From positions 1 to 34,529 of the forward strand of contig CAMBBW010000007.1 of the NCBI GenBank assembly GCA_945863425.1: DNA of 34,529 nucleotides, written 5' to 3'. A model generated the notes under the pieces. That model did not search any database. It was not told the origin of the DNA and worked only from the letters and a program-made list of their open reading frames with translations. A program made the translations under genes and the position numbers. Source of the stretch: Lishizhenia tianjinensis. Lineage in GTDB: Bacteria; Bacteroidota; Bacteroidia; Flavobacteriales_D; Crocinitomicaceae. Positions 1 to 8,616 of the stretch are shown one piece after another (position 1 is the first letter of the stretch; the number at the start of each line of letters is the position of its first letter).

Positions 1-141
1 TACTACAGTTTCGAATCCAGACAACTTCGCTTGCGAACCAATTTCATCTGAAAAACAACTGCCTAAAAATGTGAGAGCATGTGAATGATTTATTTTATGC
101 TTAGACGGTGACAGCAATAAAGGTAAAAAAAACTGGTTCAC
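1..141 (-). CDS. GSCFA-domain protein, N-terminal fragment (continues past window start)
   Basis: Minus-strand frame open to the window edge from a GTG directly abutting the recN stop (TAG|GTG). Translation (M)NQFFLPLLLSPSKHKINHSHALTFLGSCFSDEIGSQAKLSGFETVV contains a GSCF-S-DEIG motif typical of GSCFA (PF08885) N-termini. Not in the supplied track. Confidence 0.7.
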   Translation of the reverse strand, partial: MNQFFLPLLLSPSKHKINHSHALTFLGSCFSDEIGSQAKLSGFETVV

Positions 142-1791
142 CTAGTTCAAAATTAAATTTCTAGCATTTTCAATTGCTGCAGGTGTAATAATTTCACCAC
201 TCATTAATCGTGCAATTTCAGTTACTTTTTCCTCACCAGCCAACCATTCGACTTTGGAAATAGTTCGTTCTCCCTTTTGCATTTTTTCAACCTTCGCGTT
301 ATGATTTGCCTTTGCAGCAACTTGAGGTAGATGTGTAATTGCAAATAATTGGGCTTCATTACTCATTGAACCTAGCAAAGAGGCAATTTTATGTGCCACT
401 TCTCCAGAAACCCCGGTGTCTATTTCATCAAATAAAATTGTCGGTAGCTGACGCTTCTCTGATATCAATTTTTGCAAAGCCAACATTACCCGAGATAATT
501 CACCACCACTCGCCGCTTTTTCTATAGATATGGGAGAAATCCCCTTATTTGCAGAAAATAACAATTGTATTTCAGTATTACCTGAGACCGTCAAGTGTTC
601 AGATTTAGTCAATTGAAATAACAACAACGTGTCAGGCATTTTTAATTCAGTCAGTATTGCTTCAATCGCTTTAGAAATTGGTCCAACCGCATTTAATCGA
701 TTATTGTGAAGAATTCCAGCACGAATAATTAGTTCATCGTACTCTTGTTGGACCTCTCGATTTAGTTGCTCCAATTCTTCGCGCATCAAATCTGTGTCAT
801 CCACCGAATTAGTTAGTTCATTCATCAAAACCTTCAATTCTTCTTGTGACTGCTTTTGATGTTTTGATAACATTCTGTTAAACGCATCTAAGTACCCTGT
901 AAGCTGAATGATTTTATCTGGATTCATTTCCAAATTATCTGCGAAATTTTCAGCTTCTTCGCCAATATCCTTCAATTCAAGAATAATACTGGCTAATCGA
1001 TCTTTTAACGCATTTAAGTTTGCATTGCTCACATTGTTTTTATCCAATATAGATTTTAATGAAATTAAACTGGAATAAATACCTGATTCAGCCTGAATAG
1101 TTTGGGCTAAATGATAAAAATTAGACTTTAATGACTCACTGTTTTCCAAGGTATGTAACTCATTTTCAATTTGACTAAAATCAAGTTTTCCTAAATTTAG
1201 TTCCGCTAATTCATTCAATTGAAATTGGTTATAATCAAGCCATTTGAGTCTTTCTTCGTATTTTTCTTGCTGAACTAATAGCAATTGCTGCTTACTTTTC
1301 CATCGGTGAAATAGTCCCAAATACGCTGTTTTATCATACTCTATATCAGCCAAACAATCCAGTATATCCAATTGATAACTTTTATCTTTGAGTTCAAGTG
1401 TATTGTATTGAGAATGAATATTCACGAGTTGGGTTGTAAGCCCCCGTAACACATGTAAAGAAACAGGAGTGTCGTTGATAAATGCACGTGATTTTCCTTG
1501 AACATTAATTTCCCTTCTAATCAAAGTACACACATTAAAATCAATGTCGTTTTCTTCAAAAAATGACTGAAAAGTTTCCTCTATTTGAAATTCTGCTTCA
1601 ACAAAGCACTTTGAGCTATCAGGACCAATTACTGTAAAATCAGCACGTCCACCTAAAATCAAATCCAAGGCCCCTAATAAAATTGATTTTCCAGAACCCG
1701 TTTCACCCGTTATAACGGTAAACCCATTTTTGAACTCAAGCTCAATGAAATCAATTAAAGCAAAATTAGAAATCCGCAGAAAAGCTAACAT
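142..1791 (-). CDS. recN: DNA repair protein RecN
   Basis: 549 aa; N-terminal MLAFLRISNFALIDFIELEFKNGFTVITGETGSGKSILLGAL (Walker A); C-terminal ASGGELSRVMLALQ and TILFDEIDTGVSGEVAHKI (ABC signature / Walker B). Confidence 0.97.
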   Translation of the reverse strand: MLAFLRISNFALIDFIELEFKNGFTVITGETGSGKSILLGALDLILGGRADFTVIGPDSSKCFVEAEFQIEETFQSFFEENDIDFNVCTLIRREINVQGKSRAFINDTPVSLHVLRGLTTQLVNIHSQYNTLELKDKSYQLDILDCLADIEYDKTAYLGLFHRWKSKQQLLLVQQEKYEERLKWLDYNQFQLNELAELNLGKLDFSQIENELHTLENSESLKSNFYHLAQTIQAESGIYSSLISLKSILDKNNVSNANLNALKDRLASIILELKDIGEEAENFADNLEMNPDKIIQLTGYLDAFNRMLSKHQKQSQEELKVLMNELTNSVDDTDLMREELEQLNREVQQEYDELIIRAGILHNNRLNAVGPISKAIEAILTELKMPDTLLLFQLTKSEHLTVSGNTEIQLLFSANKGISPISIEKAASGGELSRVMLALQKLISEKRQLPTILFDEIDTGVSGEVAHKIASLLGSMSNEAQLFAITHLPQVAAKANHNAKVEKMQKGERTISKVEWLAGEEKVTEIARLMSGEIITPAAIENARNLILN

Positions 1792-2699
1792 TATTGTAAT
1801 ATTTCCTCGTACTTGGATGCATTTGAAGGATCAATTTTCTTCATCAAATTCACGATATCCGTTTTATCTTTTTGTTCTGAATCTGATGCAAGCTCCTTAA
1901 TTTCTATACGTTTGGCTTGAACAAAATTAATTAAGTTAATCGCATTTGGACGAGATTGTGTCACTGTGTTCAATTTAGCTAAGGCATCAAACATTTGTTT
2001 TCGTGCCGCTACTTTATCTTCGTATAACTTGTCTACTCCTTTGCGATGATAGAGAAAGTTACATTCGCGCAAAGGTTCAAACAATTGATGTAGTACATTG
2101 TCTACCAACCAAAATCGATTTTTTTTATTGGTTTCATTGGATTTCCATCCGGAAGCCCCTGAACTTTGAGCTAAGGAAACAATTTGCTGTGCTTCATTGA
2201 AATAAGCTGTTCCTCCCTTCAAAGAAAAAGAATCATAGTCCATTCCAATAATGTAGTAAGCATAAAATGCGAGAATTGAAGTCAGGTTATCTCTAAATTG
2301 ATTCGGCGCATAAATCAACAAGGCATTCCGAGAAAAACTAAATGTGATATTTTCATCTAAAAAATTCAACAATGTTGTGTTATAGGTTGAATTGAACGCT
2401 GGACGTGTTGATTGAACTTGCAATGATCCAGAATAAGAACCTGTTGAAGGTTTTTCCTTAATTTGCAATTGAAGTACGCAATTGATTCGTTCCTCTACCT
2501 TAAACTTATCTTTTGTCCATTGCGTATTATTCATCATATCCGTTATGGTCTGTTTTAATTGTGCAATAATATCTTGATCAACAGTTGTTAATTCTAGCTT
2601 GGCATCAGCGACAATCGTTACTTGACAATTTAATTCCTGTGAATAAAAATGAGTTGTTACAAAAGACAGGATAAATACGAGGATAAGTTTCTTTTTCAT
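1791..2699 (-). CDS. porD: DUF4835 family protein, PorD-like type IX secretion-associated protein
   Basis: 302 aa with signal peptide; QELNCQVTI, YNTTLLNFLDENITFSFSRN, LTSILAFYAYYIIGMDYDSFSLKGGTAYFNEAQQIVSLAQ match the DUF4835/PorD pattern; located between coaBC and recN. Confidence 0.85.
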   Translation of the reverse strand: MKKKLILVFILSFVTTHFYSQELNCQVTIVADAKLELTTVDQDIIAQLKQTITDMMNNTQWTKDKFKVEERINCVLQLQIKEKPSTGSYSGSLQVQSTRPAFNSTYNTTLLNFLDENITFSFSRNALLIYAPNQFRDNLTSILAFYAYYIIGMDYDSFSLKGGTAYFNEAQQIVSLAQSSGASGWKSNETNKKNRFWLVDNVLHQLFEPLRECNFLYHRKGVDKLYEDKVAARKQMFDALAKLNTVTQSRPNAINLINFVQAKRIEIKELASDSEQKDKTDIVNLMKKIDPSNASKYEEILQ

Positions 2700-3898
2700 G
2701 AGCTAATCATTTCTTGTATATGCAAAACGATTTCTTCGGCAATTTCGTACTTCGACTTTAAAGAAAATTCAGTTTTGTTGTTTCTTTTATCTAAGATAGT
2801 TACTTTATTTGTATCCGATGCAAAGCCGGCTCCTTTATCTTGCAAAGAATTTAAAACAACGCAATCCAAATTTTTATTTTCCAGTTTCAAGGAAGCGTTT
2901 TCCAATTCATTTGAAGTCTCTAGCGCAAACCCAACCAAAAATTGAGTATCAGTTTTCATTTGTCCTGCCCACTGCAAAATATCTGGATTCTTAATTAATT
3001 CAAGAGATAATTCATTCGATTTCTTTTTTATTTTATCCAACGACACCTCCTTTGGACGATAATCCGCAACAGCAGCCGAAAAAACACCAAAATCTTGTTC
3101 CTTCCAATAATTTTTAACCTCGTTAAACATATCATCTGCTGAGACAACATGAATCAAATCAAGGTTATCATGCGACAATGTTAAGTTTGTTGGCCCAGAA
3201 ATCAATTTTACTTTAGCTCCCTTTTTAAGAAATACTTCCGCCAACGCAAAACCCATTTTTCCACTGGAATGATTTCCAATAAAACGAACTGGATCGATAG
3301 ATTCATAGGTTGGTCCAGCAGTTATTAAAACTTGTTTTCCTTCAAAATGACTATTAGATTCAGAAAAAAGTAATACATTAATATCATTAAAAATCTTTTC
3401 AGGTTCAGCCATTCGACCAGTGCCGACGAGTCCACTCGCCAATTCTCCGAATTCTGCTGGAATAACACGAACTCCATCTTTTTCAATCAATTCTAAATTC
3501 CGAAATACCGTTGGATGTTGATACATGTCTAAATCCATTGCTGGAGCAACAAGTGTGGCTCCTTTCATTGAAAAATACACCGACATTAATAGGTTATCAC
3601 AAATTCCATTTGCCATTTTCGCCAATGTATTTGCAGTCAACGGGGCAATAATGAAACAATCTGCCCATTCAGCCATTGAAACATGGTTGTTCCAAGATTT
3701 ATCATCTGAAATAAGATCTGAAAAAACTGGATTTTCTGAAAGAGCGGACAAAACCAAAGGAGTAACAAATTCTTTTGCATCAGTTGTCATAACACAACGC
3801 ACCTCGAAACCTTGTTTTTTTAATAAGCGAACTAATAAAGGGATTTTATACGCGGCAATGCCAGCGGTAACACCAATCAATACGCGTTTAGAACGCAT
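2696..3898 (-). CDS. coaBC: Bifunctional phosphopantothenoylcysteine decarboxylase / phosphopantothenate-cysteine ligase
   Basis: 400 aa; flavoprotein N-terminus VLIGVTAGIAAYKIPLLVRLLKKQGFEVRCVMT, PLTANTLAKMANGICDNLL; CoaB region VLITAGPTYESIDPVRFIGNHSSGKMGFALAE. Confidence 0.97.
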   Translation of the reverse strand: MRSKRVLIGVTAGIAAYKIPLLVRLLKKQGFEVRCVMTTDAKEFVTPLVLSALSENPVFSDLISDDKSWNNHVSMAEWADCFIIAPLTANTLAKMANGICDNLLMSVYFSMKGATLVAPAMDLDMYQHPTVFRNLELIEKDGVRVIPAEFGELASGLVGTGRMAEPEKIFNDINVLLFSESNSHFEGKQVLITAGPTYESIDPVRFIGNHSSGKMGFALAEVFLKKGAKVKLISGPTNLTLSHDNLDLIHVVSADDMFNEVKNYWKEQDFGVFSAAVADYRPKEVSLDKIKKKSNELSLELIKNPDILQWAGQMKTDTQFLVGFALETSNELENASLKLENKNLDCVVLNSLQDKGAGFASDTNKVTILDKRNNKTEFSLKSKYEIAEEIVLHIQEMISS

Positions 3899-4221
3899 TA
3901 TTTTTCTGACTCTGGGTTTCTGATAAAGAGTTTATCTTCCAATAATTCTTGAGTAGCTATTGCAGTAGGTTTCGCCATTTTCTCATAATGACGAGAAATT
4001 TCGATTTGCTCTCGATTCTCAAAAATCTCCTCTAAATTGTCTGTTGTTGTATTAAATTCTTGAAGTTTTTGAGTTAACTCTTCTTTCAACGTTGCGCTAA
4101 TTTGATTCGCTCTTTTGGAGATAGCTGCAATTGACTGATAGATGTTTCCTGTTTTCTCCTCAATACGAATAGTATCTCTTGTTACAGTTGATTTCTCCGC
4201 AGTTATGTTTTTGAAATTCAT
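3898..4221 (-). CDS. rpoZ: DNA-directed RNA polymerase omega/RPB6-like subunit
   Basis: 107 aa; GNIYQSIAAISKRANQISATLKEELTQKLQEF matches the Bacteroidota omega-like family; embedded between bamD and coaBC. Confidence 0.85.
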   Translation of the reverse strand: MNFKNITAEKSTVTRDTIRIEEKTGNIYQSIAAISKRANQISATLKEELTQKLQEFNTTTDNLEEIFENREQIEISRHYEKMAKPTAIATQELLEDKLFIRNPESEK

Positions 4222-5027
4222 TGCTCTGACTTTCTTTTAGTTAATACATTTAATTCTTTTTCCGATTCAGATTCAATGTAAGTCAATGATTTAACAAAAT
4301 CTGAATCAGGAAAGAGGGATGCAAAGTTACGATATCTTTCTATAGTTTGTTCAAATCGCTCACTTTTTTTATTAGAAATACTATTTTTCGCCAAGAAAAA
4401 TGAATTTTTTATCAACATTGCCCATGCTTGATCAATAAATTTTGATCGAGGATAATTTTCTAAGAAAAGCAAGGAAGCCGTAACTGCGGCTTTGAATGAT
4501 TCTGTTTTGCTATATAATTTTACCATTTCAAATTCTTTGATTTCAATCTTTAACCGCAAATTATCTATGATATGATTACAACTATCAATTAGGATAGAAT
4601 TAGGATATTCGTTAACAAATTGTTGAATATTATTAATCGCAACATTCGTTTCATCTTGGTCTAAATGAAATTCGGGTGAATTTTTAACACTACACATCGC
4701 CACCATAAACAAACTTTCTTCTACTTTATCACTGTATGGATATCGCTGAATAAATGAATTAAAATAATAGCCTGCCATGTAATAATCTTTTAAATTAAAA
4801 TAAGACTTTGCTAAGCGATAATAAGAAACCTGACCCTGATCTGTTTTGGGGGAATTTTGATAAATCTGCTCAAATAAAACAATGGCCTTATTAAATTTCG
4901 CATCATCAAATAACTCATTGGCTGTTATAAATTTTTCCTGATAATCATCAGATTTTACAATTTTTTGGTAATCGGAACATCCAACAAGCAAAATACACAT
5001 TAACACTAAAAATATATGGTTCTTCAT
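4218..5027 (-). CDS. bamD: Outer membrane protein assembly factor BamD (lipoprotein)
   Basis: 269 aa; lipobox LVGC; TPR-like segments (FNKAIVLFEQIYQNSPKTDQGQVSYYRLAKSYFNLKDYYMAGYYFNSFIQRYPYSDKVEESLFM). Confidence 0.9.
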   Translation of the reverse strand: MKNHIFLVLMCILLVGCSDYQKIVKSDDYQEKFITANELFDDAKFNKAIVLFEQIYQNSPKTDQGQVSYYRLAKSYFNLKDYYMAGYYFNSFIQRYPYSDKVEESLFMVAMCSVKNSPEFHLDQDETNVAINNIQQFVNEYPNSILIDSCNHIIDNLRLKIEIKEFEMVKLYSKTESFKAAVTASLLFLENYPRSKFIDQAWAMLIKNSFFLAKNSISNKKSERFEQTIERYRNFASLFPDSDFVKSLTYIESESEKELNVLTKRKSEQ

Positions 5028-5037
5028 TTAGTTTTTA

Positions 5038-6030
5038 TTATTTAACCCGCAAACTTTTTCCAATTTGCAAGGATGTTGTTGGCTTGATTCCATTTAATTT
5101 GCATAGTGCCGAAACAGTTGTGCCATATCTCGAAGCGATTTTTGATAAATTATCACCACTTTTAACTTTGTAATAAATTACCGTTTCCTTTTTAACTGGT
5201 TTTGGCTTAACAGGAATCGTTTTTTTTGCGATCTCCTGTTTTTCAACCGGTTTAATATACTCAATTGGTTTGGTTCCTGGACTGAAGATGTTTTTATGAA
5301 CATACAACTTTTCCATTTTCAATTTCTTTGATATAACATCAATATAGACCTCCGGATTAATTGGCGCATCGAAAAATCTAACTTCAAAATGAAGATGTGG
5401 ACCAAAGGAATGCCCTGTATTGCCTCCTAACCCTAATACCTCACCAGCCTTAATCTCGTCATTGGGCTGAACTAATAATTTGCTTAAATGGGCATAATAA
5501 GTCTCCAAACCATTGTAGTGACGAATAATCACTAAATTACCAAATCCACCCTCATTAAATTTGGCGTAGCGCACTTTACCCGACCACGCAGCAACCACAG
5601 TATCACCCACATTCAAGTTCAAATCAACCCCATTGTGATTTTTACCCCATCGTGGACCAAAGGGAGATGTTTTAACACCTGGGACAGGCATAGAAAAAGC
5701 CAAATGTTCTTCATTTGAGACATTTAACCACAATGTATCCCTCAATTGTGATGGATCAGACGATTTAGAAGAAGTAAAGCATTTTTGATTATCCCAACCT
5801 TGAGAAAACTCAACGGGACTCAACAACTTGAGACTAGAGTAAATACCTGGATTTAAAACCCCATCAAACCCTTTATCTTTTAAATATTCCCATGTACGAT
5901 TGGAATAAAGAACGATATCACCGCTGGGGGTGGATATTGTATCGATAATTTTTTGGGTTTGAGATTGAACCGTTAGGAAACAAAAAAATACAAAAAATAT
6001 AATAAAATATGTTCTTTTTAAAACAATCAT
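5038..6030 (-). CDS. M23 family metallopeptidase with C-terminal LysM domain
   Basis: 330 aa; KTSPFGPRWGKNHNGVDLNLNVGDTVVAAWSGKVRYA...HYNGLETYYAHLSKL...GGNTGHSFGPHLHFEVRF (LytM/M23), C-terminal YYKVKSGDNLSKIASRYGTTVSALCKLNGIKPTTSLQIGKSLRVK (LysM). Confidence 0.95.
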   Translation of the reverse strand: MIVLKRTYFIIFFVFFCFLTVQSQTQKIIDTISTPSGDIVLYSNRTWEYLKDKGFDGVLNPGIYSSLKLLSPVEFSQGWDNQKCFTSSKSSDPSQLRDTLWLNVSNEEHLAFSMPVPGVKTSPFGPRWGKNHNGVDLNLNVGDTVVAAWSGKVRYAKFNEGGFGNLVIIRHYNGLETYYAHLSKLLVQPNDEIKAGEVLGLGGNTGHSFGPHLHFEVRFFDAPINPEVYIDVISKKLKMEKLYVHKNIFSPGTKPIEYIKPVEKQEIAKKTIPVKPKPVKKETVIYYKVKSGDNLSKIASRYGTTVSALCKLNGIKPTTSLQIGKSLRVK

Positions 6031-6068
6031 TTAACAAGCAGTTGTATTCAAAGATAGTATTATTTCGA

Positions 6069-6905
6069 TTATTTCGCTAATACTTCCACAACTTGTATTG
6101 TGTAAAATAGGCTTTCATCTGAATTTAATTTCCTGTCTAACCCTTTAATTTGCGCGATTTCTGATGCAGTTAACAACATAAAGATGCCTTGACCCTTTTT
6201 AGCATTTGTTAACGCTTTCTTTAAGGATTTTGGAGTTATCTCATCCTCAAATCTATTTGAAATCAACATGTTTTTTGCATGCGTATTAATTATTCCTATT
6301 TCTTTGGATGAATTTGCCAGTATATGAAACTTTATTGTTTTTCCAGGTCCAAAACTCAAATCCGTTTTTTCATTTTTCTTCAGGCTCCAACGCCAAATTT
6401 TAGTACCATTTTCAACAATTGCGGGTTTAACTTTTTTAACAATATGAATTTGCAACAAATTATCCGCATTAGCAGGTAAAACATCCCCCAAGGCACGATC
6501 TGACCTCCCTAATTCAGCAGGAATAACAATCGTTGCAACATCACCCACATGCATTTTTAAAATCGCTTCATCCCAGCCTTTAGTTTGCATATTATACCCT
6601 ACCATAAATGGTAAATCCGATTTGGTTATTTTCGAACTCCCATCTACCAGCTTCCCGTTAGGCAGCGTCACCACATAATTAATAAGAATTACATCACCTC
6701 TTTCAATCGGCGCTCCTTTTCCTTTAAACGCCCATTTTATTTTTAATCCATTTGGTTCAACTAATGAATCAATGTATTTAACATTTTTAGAAAGGGAATT
6801 AACTTTCTTATTTGTTGGGTTGGGTTGAGTTTTTTTTTTAGTCACAGCTTCACCACAAGAGGTAAAAATCCCAAATAAGAGTATTATGAAAATTGGATTA
6901 TTCAT
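6069..6905 (-). CDS. FKBP-type peptidyl-prolyl isomerase lipoprotein, possibly with a degenerate second FKBP-like half
   Basis: 278 aa; lipobox FTSC; GAPIERGDVILINYVVTLPNGKLVDGSSK...VGYNMQTKGWDEAILKMHVGDVATIVIPAELG is FKBP-like. Confidence 0.85.
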   Translation of the reverse strand: MNNPIFIILLFGIFTSCGEAVTKKKTQPNPTNKKVNSLSKNVKYIDSLVEPNGLKIKWAFKGKGAPIERGDVILINYVVTLPNGKLVDGSSKITKSDLPFMVGYNMQTKGWDEAILKMHVGDVATIVIPAELGRSDRALGDVLPANADNLLQIHIVKKVKPAIVENGTKIWRWSLKKNEKTDLSFGPGKTIKFHILANSSKEIGIINTHAKNMLISNRFEDEITPKSLKKALTNAKKGQGIFMLLTASEIAQIKGLDRKLNSDESLFYTIQVVEVLAK

Positions 6906-7446
6906 TGATTTTATTATTTTTAGTTACTTTAATTAACTCAACATCTACTTTGATAGGCGACATAGGTGGGATTTTTTCAAAATCACCCAACAGACCATGT
7001 GCCAAATTACTAGGTAAAATAAATATTGCTTTTTCCCCTTCCTTCATGAATTTAATCCCTTCTTGAATTCCAGATTCTATTGAACTTTTATCTACCAAAA
7101 ACAAATCAACATCCGATGAATCTGTTTGATAACAAATCGAACCGTTTAACAAAGAAATTTTGAGCGACACCTCCACTGAATCACCAGACTGCACTTTTAT
7201 TCCATTAGATTTTTTTACTATTTGGTACCTCAATCCTGTTCCTGTAGTTTGCGCTTGAATTTCGCTGTGATGACTAAGGAATAAATTGATTTGCAATTCT
7301 TCCTCCTTTAATCTATCCTTATTGAAACCAACTGAAGTGCTATCATTCCATGTATTTCCAGTGGCTACTTGTTCCTTTATACTTTCGTCGCATGAAACAA
7401 AAATTAAAGAGAAAAAAAATAAAGAGAAAAAATAATTTACACTCAT
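6898..7446 (-). CDS. FKBP-type peptidyl-prolyl isomerase lipoprotein, GldI-like
   Basis: 182 aa; lipobox FVSC; GTGLRYQIVKKSNGIKVQSGDSVEVSLKISLLNG...SGIQEGIKFMKEGEKAIFILPSNLAHGL...IPPMSPIKVDVELIKV. Adjacent to a DHH phosphoesterase, as I recall for gldI neighbourhoods in flavobacteria. Confidence 0.8.
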   Translation of the reverse strand: MSVNYFFSLFFFSLIFVSCDESIKEQVATGNTWNDSTSVGFNKDRLKEEELQINLFLSHHSEIQAQTTGTGLRYQIVKKSNGIKVQSGDSVEVSLKISLLNGSICYQTDSSDVDLFLVDKSSIESGIQEGIKFMKEGEKAIFILPSNLAHGLLGDFEKIPPMSPIKVDVELIKVTKNNKINE

Positions 7447-8462
7447 AGAGAATTATAAAAACCAGATAAAATAATAGCCTTGAAACGTTCTTTTGTCAAA
7501 AAGATACTCTCTGCACTAAAACCACCAGCAGCATATTTATGTCCGCCACCATTAAAATTTACTGAAGCCAATTCGTTTACAAAATAGGACCCTTTGGAGC
7601 GGAAAGAAATTTTCACTCCTTCGTCTGTTTCGATAAACAAGGCCGCTACCATGATGTTTTCAATAGACAGAATCGTATTCACAAGTCCTTCCGTGTCGCC
7701 TTTTTGATAATTAAATTGGTTAAGCTCTTTGACCTCAAGGTAAATTAAACCTATTGGTAAATCCTGAAGTATCTCAAGCTTTTCAACAATTGCATACGAC
7801 TTTAATTTTATACGATCTAGTGTGTTTGTATCAAAAATAGACTCATGAATAACAGCGTGAGGCAGTCCTGTTTCTAGCAATTTCGCAGCAATCTCGTGTG
7901 TTCTGGAAGATACTGAAGGAAATCGAAATGATCCTGTATCTGTCATTATTCCTAAATAAATATACCGAGCAATTTCTTGATCTAATAAATCTAATTGCCC
8001 ACTTTGTTCAATTAATTCAAAAATTAATTCAGATGTTGATGCAATTGCAGTTTCAGAAATTGATACTTCGGCAGAAATTGTTGGATTTTGGTGATGGTCA
8101 ATAAGGATTTTTTTTGATCCAGAATTCTGTACAAATCCACCAAACTCTTCCCCCAATCTATCATACGAATTATAATCCAAGCAAAATACTAGGTCTGATT
8201 CTTGAACAAATTTGATTACTTCTCCCCTATTGTCTTTAAACAAATGTATCGAGTAAATATCTTTCAACCAATTAAATGATGCTGATGCCTGATCTGGGTG
8301 ACAAACAAGTACGTTGGCATTGAATTTTTGAATAAATTTTAATAATGCCAGTGAACTGCCTATTGAGTCGCCATCGGGAGATTTATGGGATGTAATAACT
8401 ATATTCTTAGCTGTCTTTATTAACCCTAAAACTGTTTTAAAATCTTCTTTTCGATCTAACAT
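7443..8462 (-). CDS. DHH family phosphoesterase (bifunctional oligoribonuclease/PAP phosphatase NrnA-like)
   Basis: 339 aa; ITSHKSPDGDSIGSSLALLKFI, LDYNSYDRLGE, ILIDHHQNP, YLGIMTDTGSFRF, GGGHKYAAGGFS (DHH/DHHA1 motifs). Confidence 0.93.
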   Translation of the reverse strand: MLDRKEDFKTVLGLIKTAKNIVITSHKSPDGDSIGSSLALLKFIQKFNANVLVCHPDQASASFNWLKDIYSIHLFKDNRGEVIKFVQESDLVFCLDYNSYDRLGEEFGGFVQNSGSKKILIDHHQNPTISAEVSISETAIASTSELIFELIEQSGQLDLLDQEIARYIYLGIMTDTGSFRFPSVSSRTHEIAAKLLETGLPHAVIHESIFDTNTLDRIKLKSYAIVEKLEILQDLPIGLIYLEVKELNQFNYQKGDTEGLVNTILSIENIMVAALFIETDEGVKISFRSKGSYFVNELASVNFNGGGHKYAAGGFSAESIFLTKERFKAIILSGFYNSL

Positions 8463-8528
8463 ATTATGTACATTCAGTAAATTATGTAAAGTTAGTATTT
8501 AATCAAGAATAAATTCAATCTATGTAAG

Positions 8529-8559
8529 TTGGGTGTTATCTAAATATTAATTATTTTTG
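8529..8559 (+). promoter_or_regulatory. Candidate Bacteroidota sigma-A promoter for the 8617 gene
   Basis: TTG at 8529-8531, 20-nt spacer, TATTTTTG at 8552-8559, an exact TAnnTTTG match; about 58 nt upstream of the ATG. Confidence 0.5.
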
Positions 8560-8616
8560 TGAAAGAGCGCAACCCAATTTAATAGTTGGACGTCCTCTAA
8601 CTAACTAAACTAAATT

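Noticed and set aside
3525-3923. 132-aa plus-strand ORF
   Set aside because: Antisense to coaBC/rpoZ; no recognisable family and the minus-strand genes are unambiguous.
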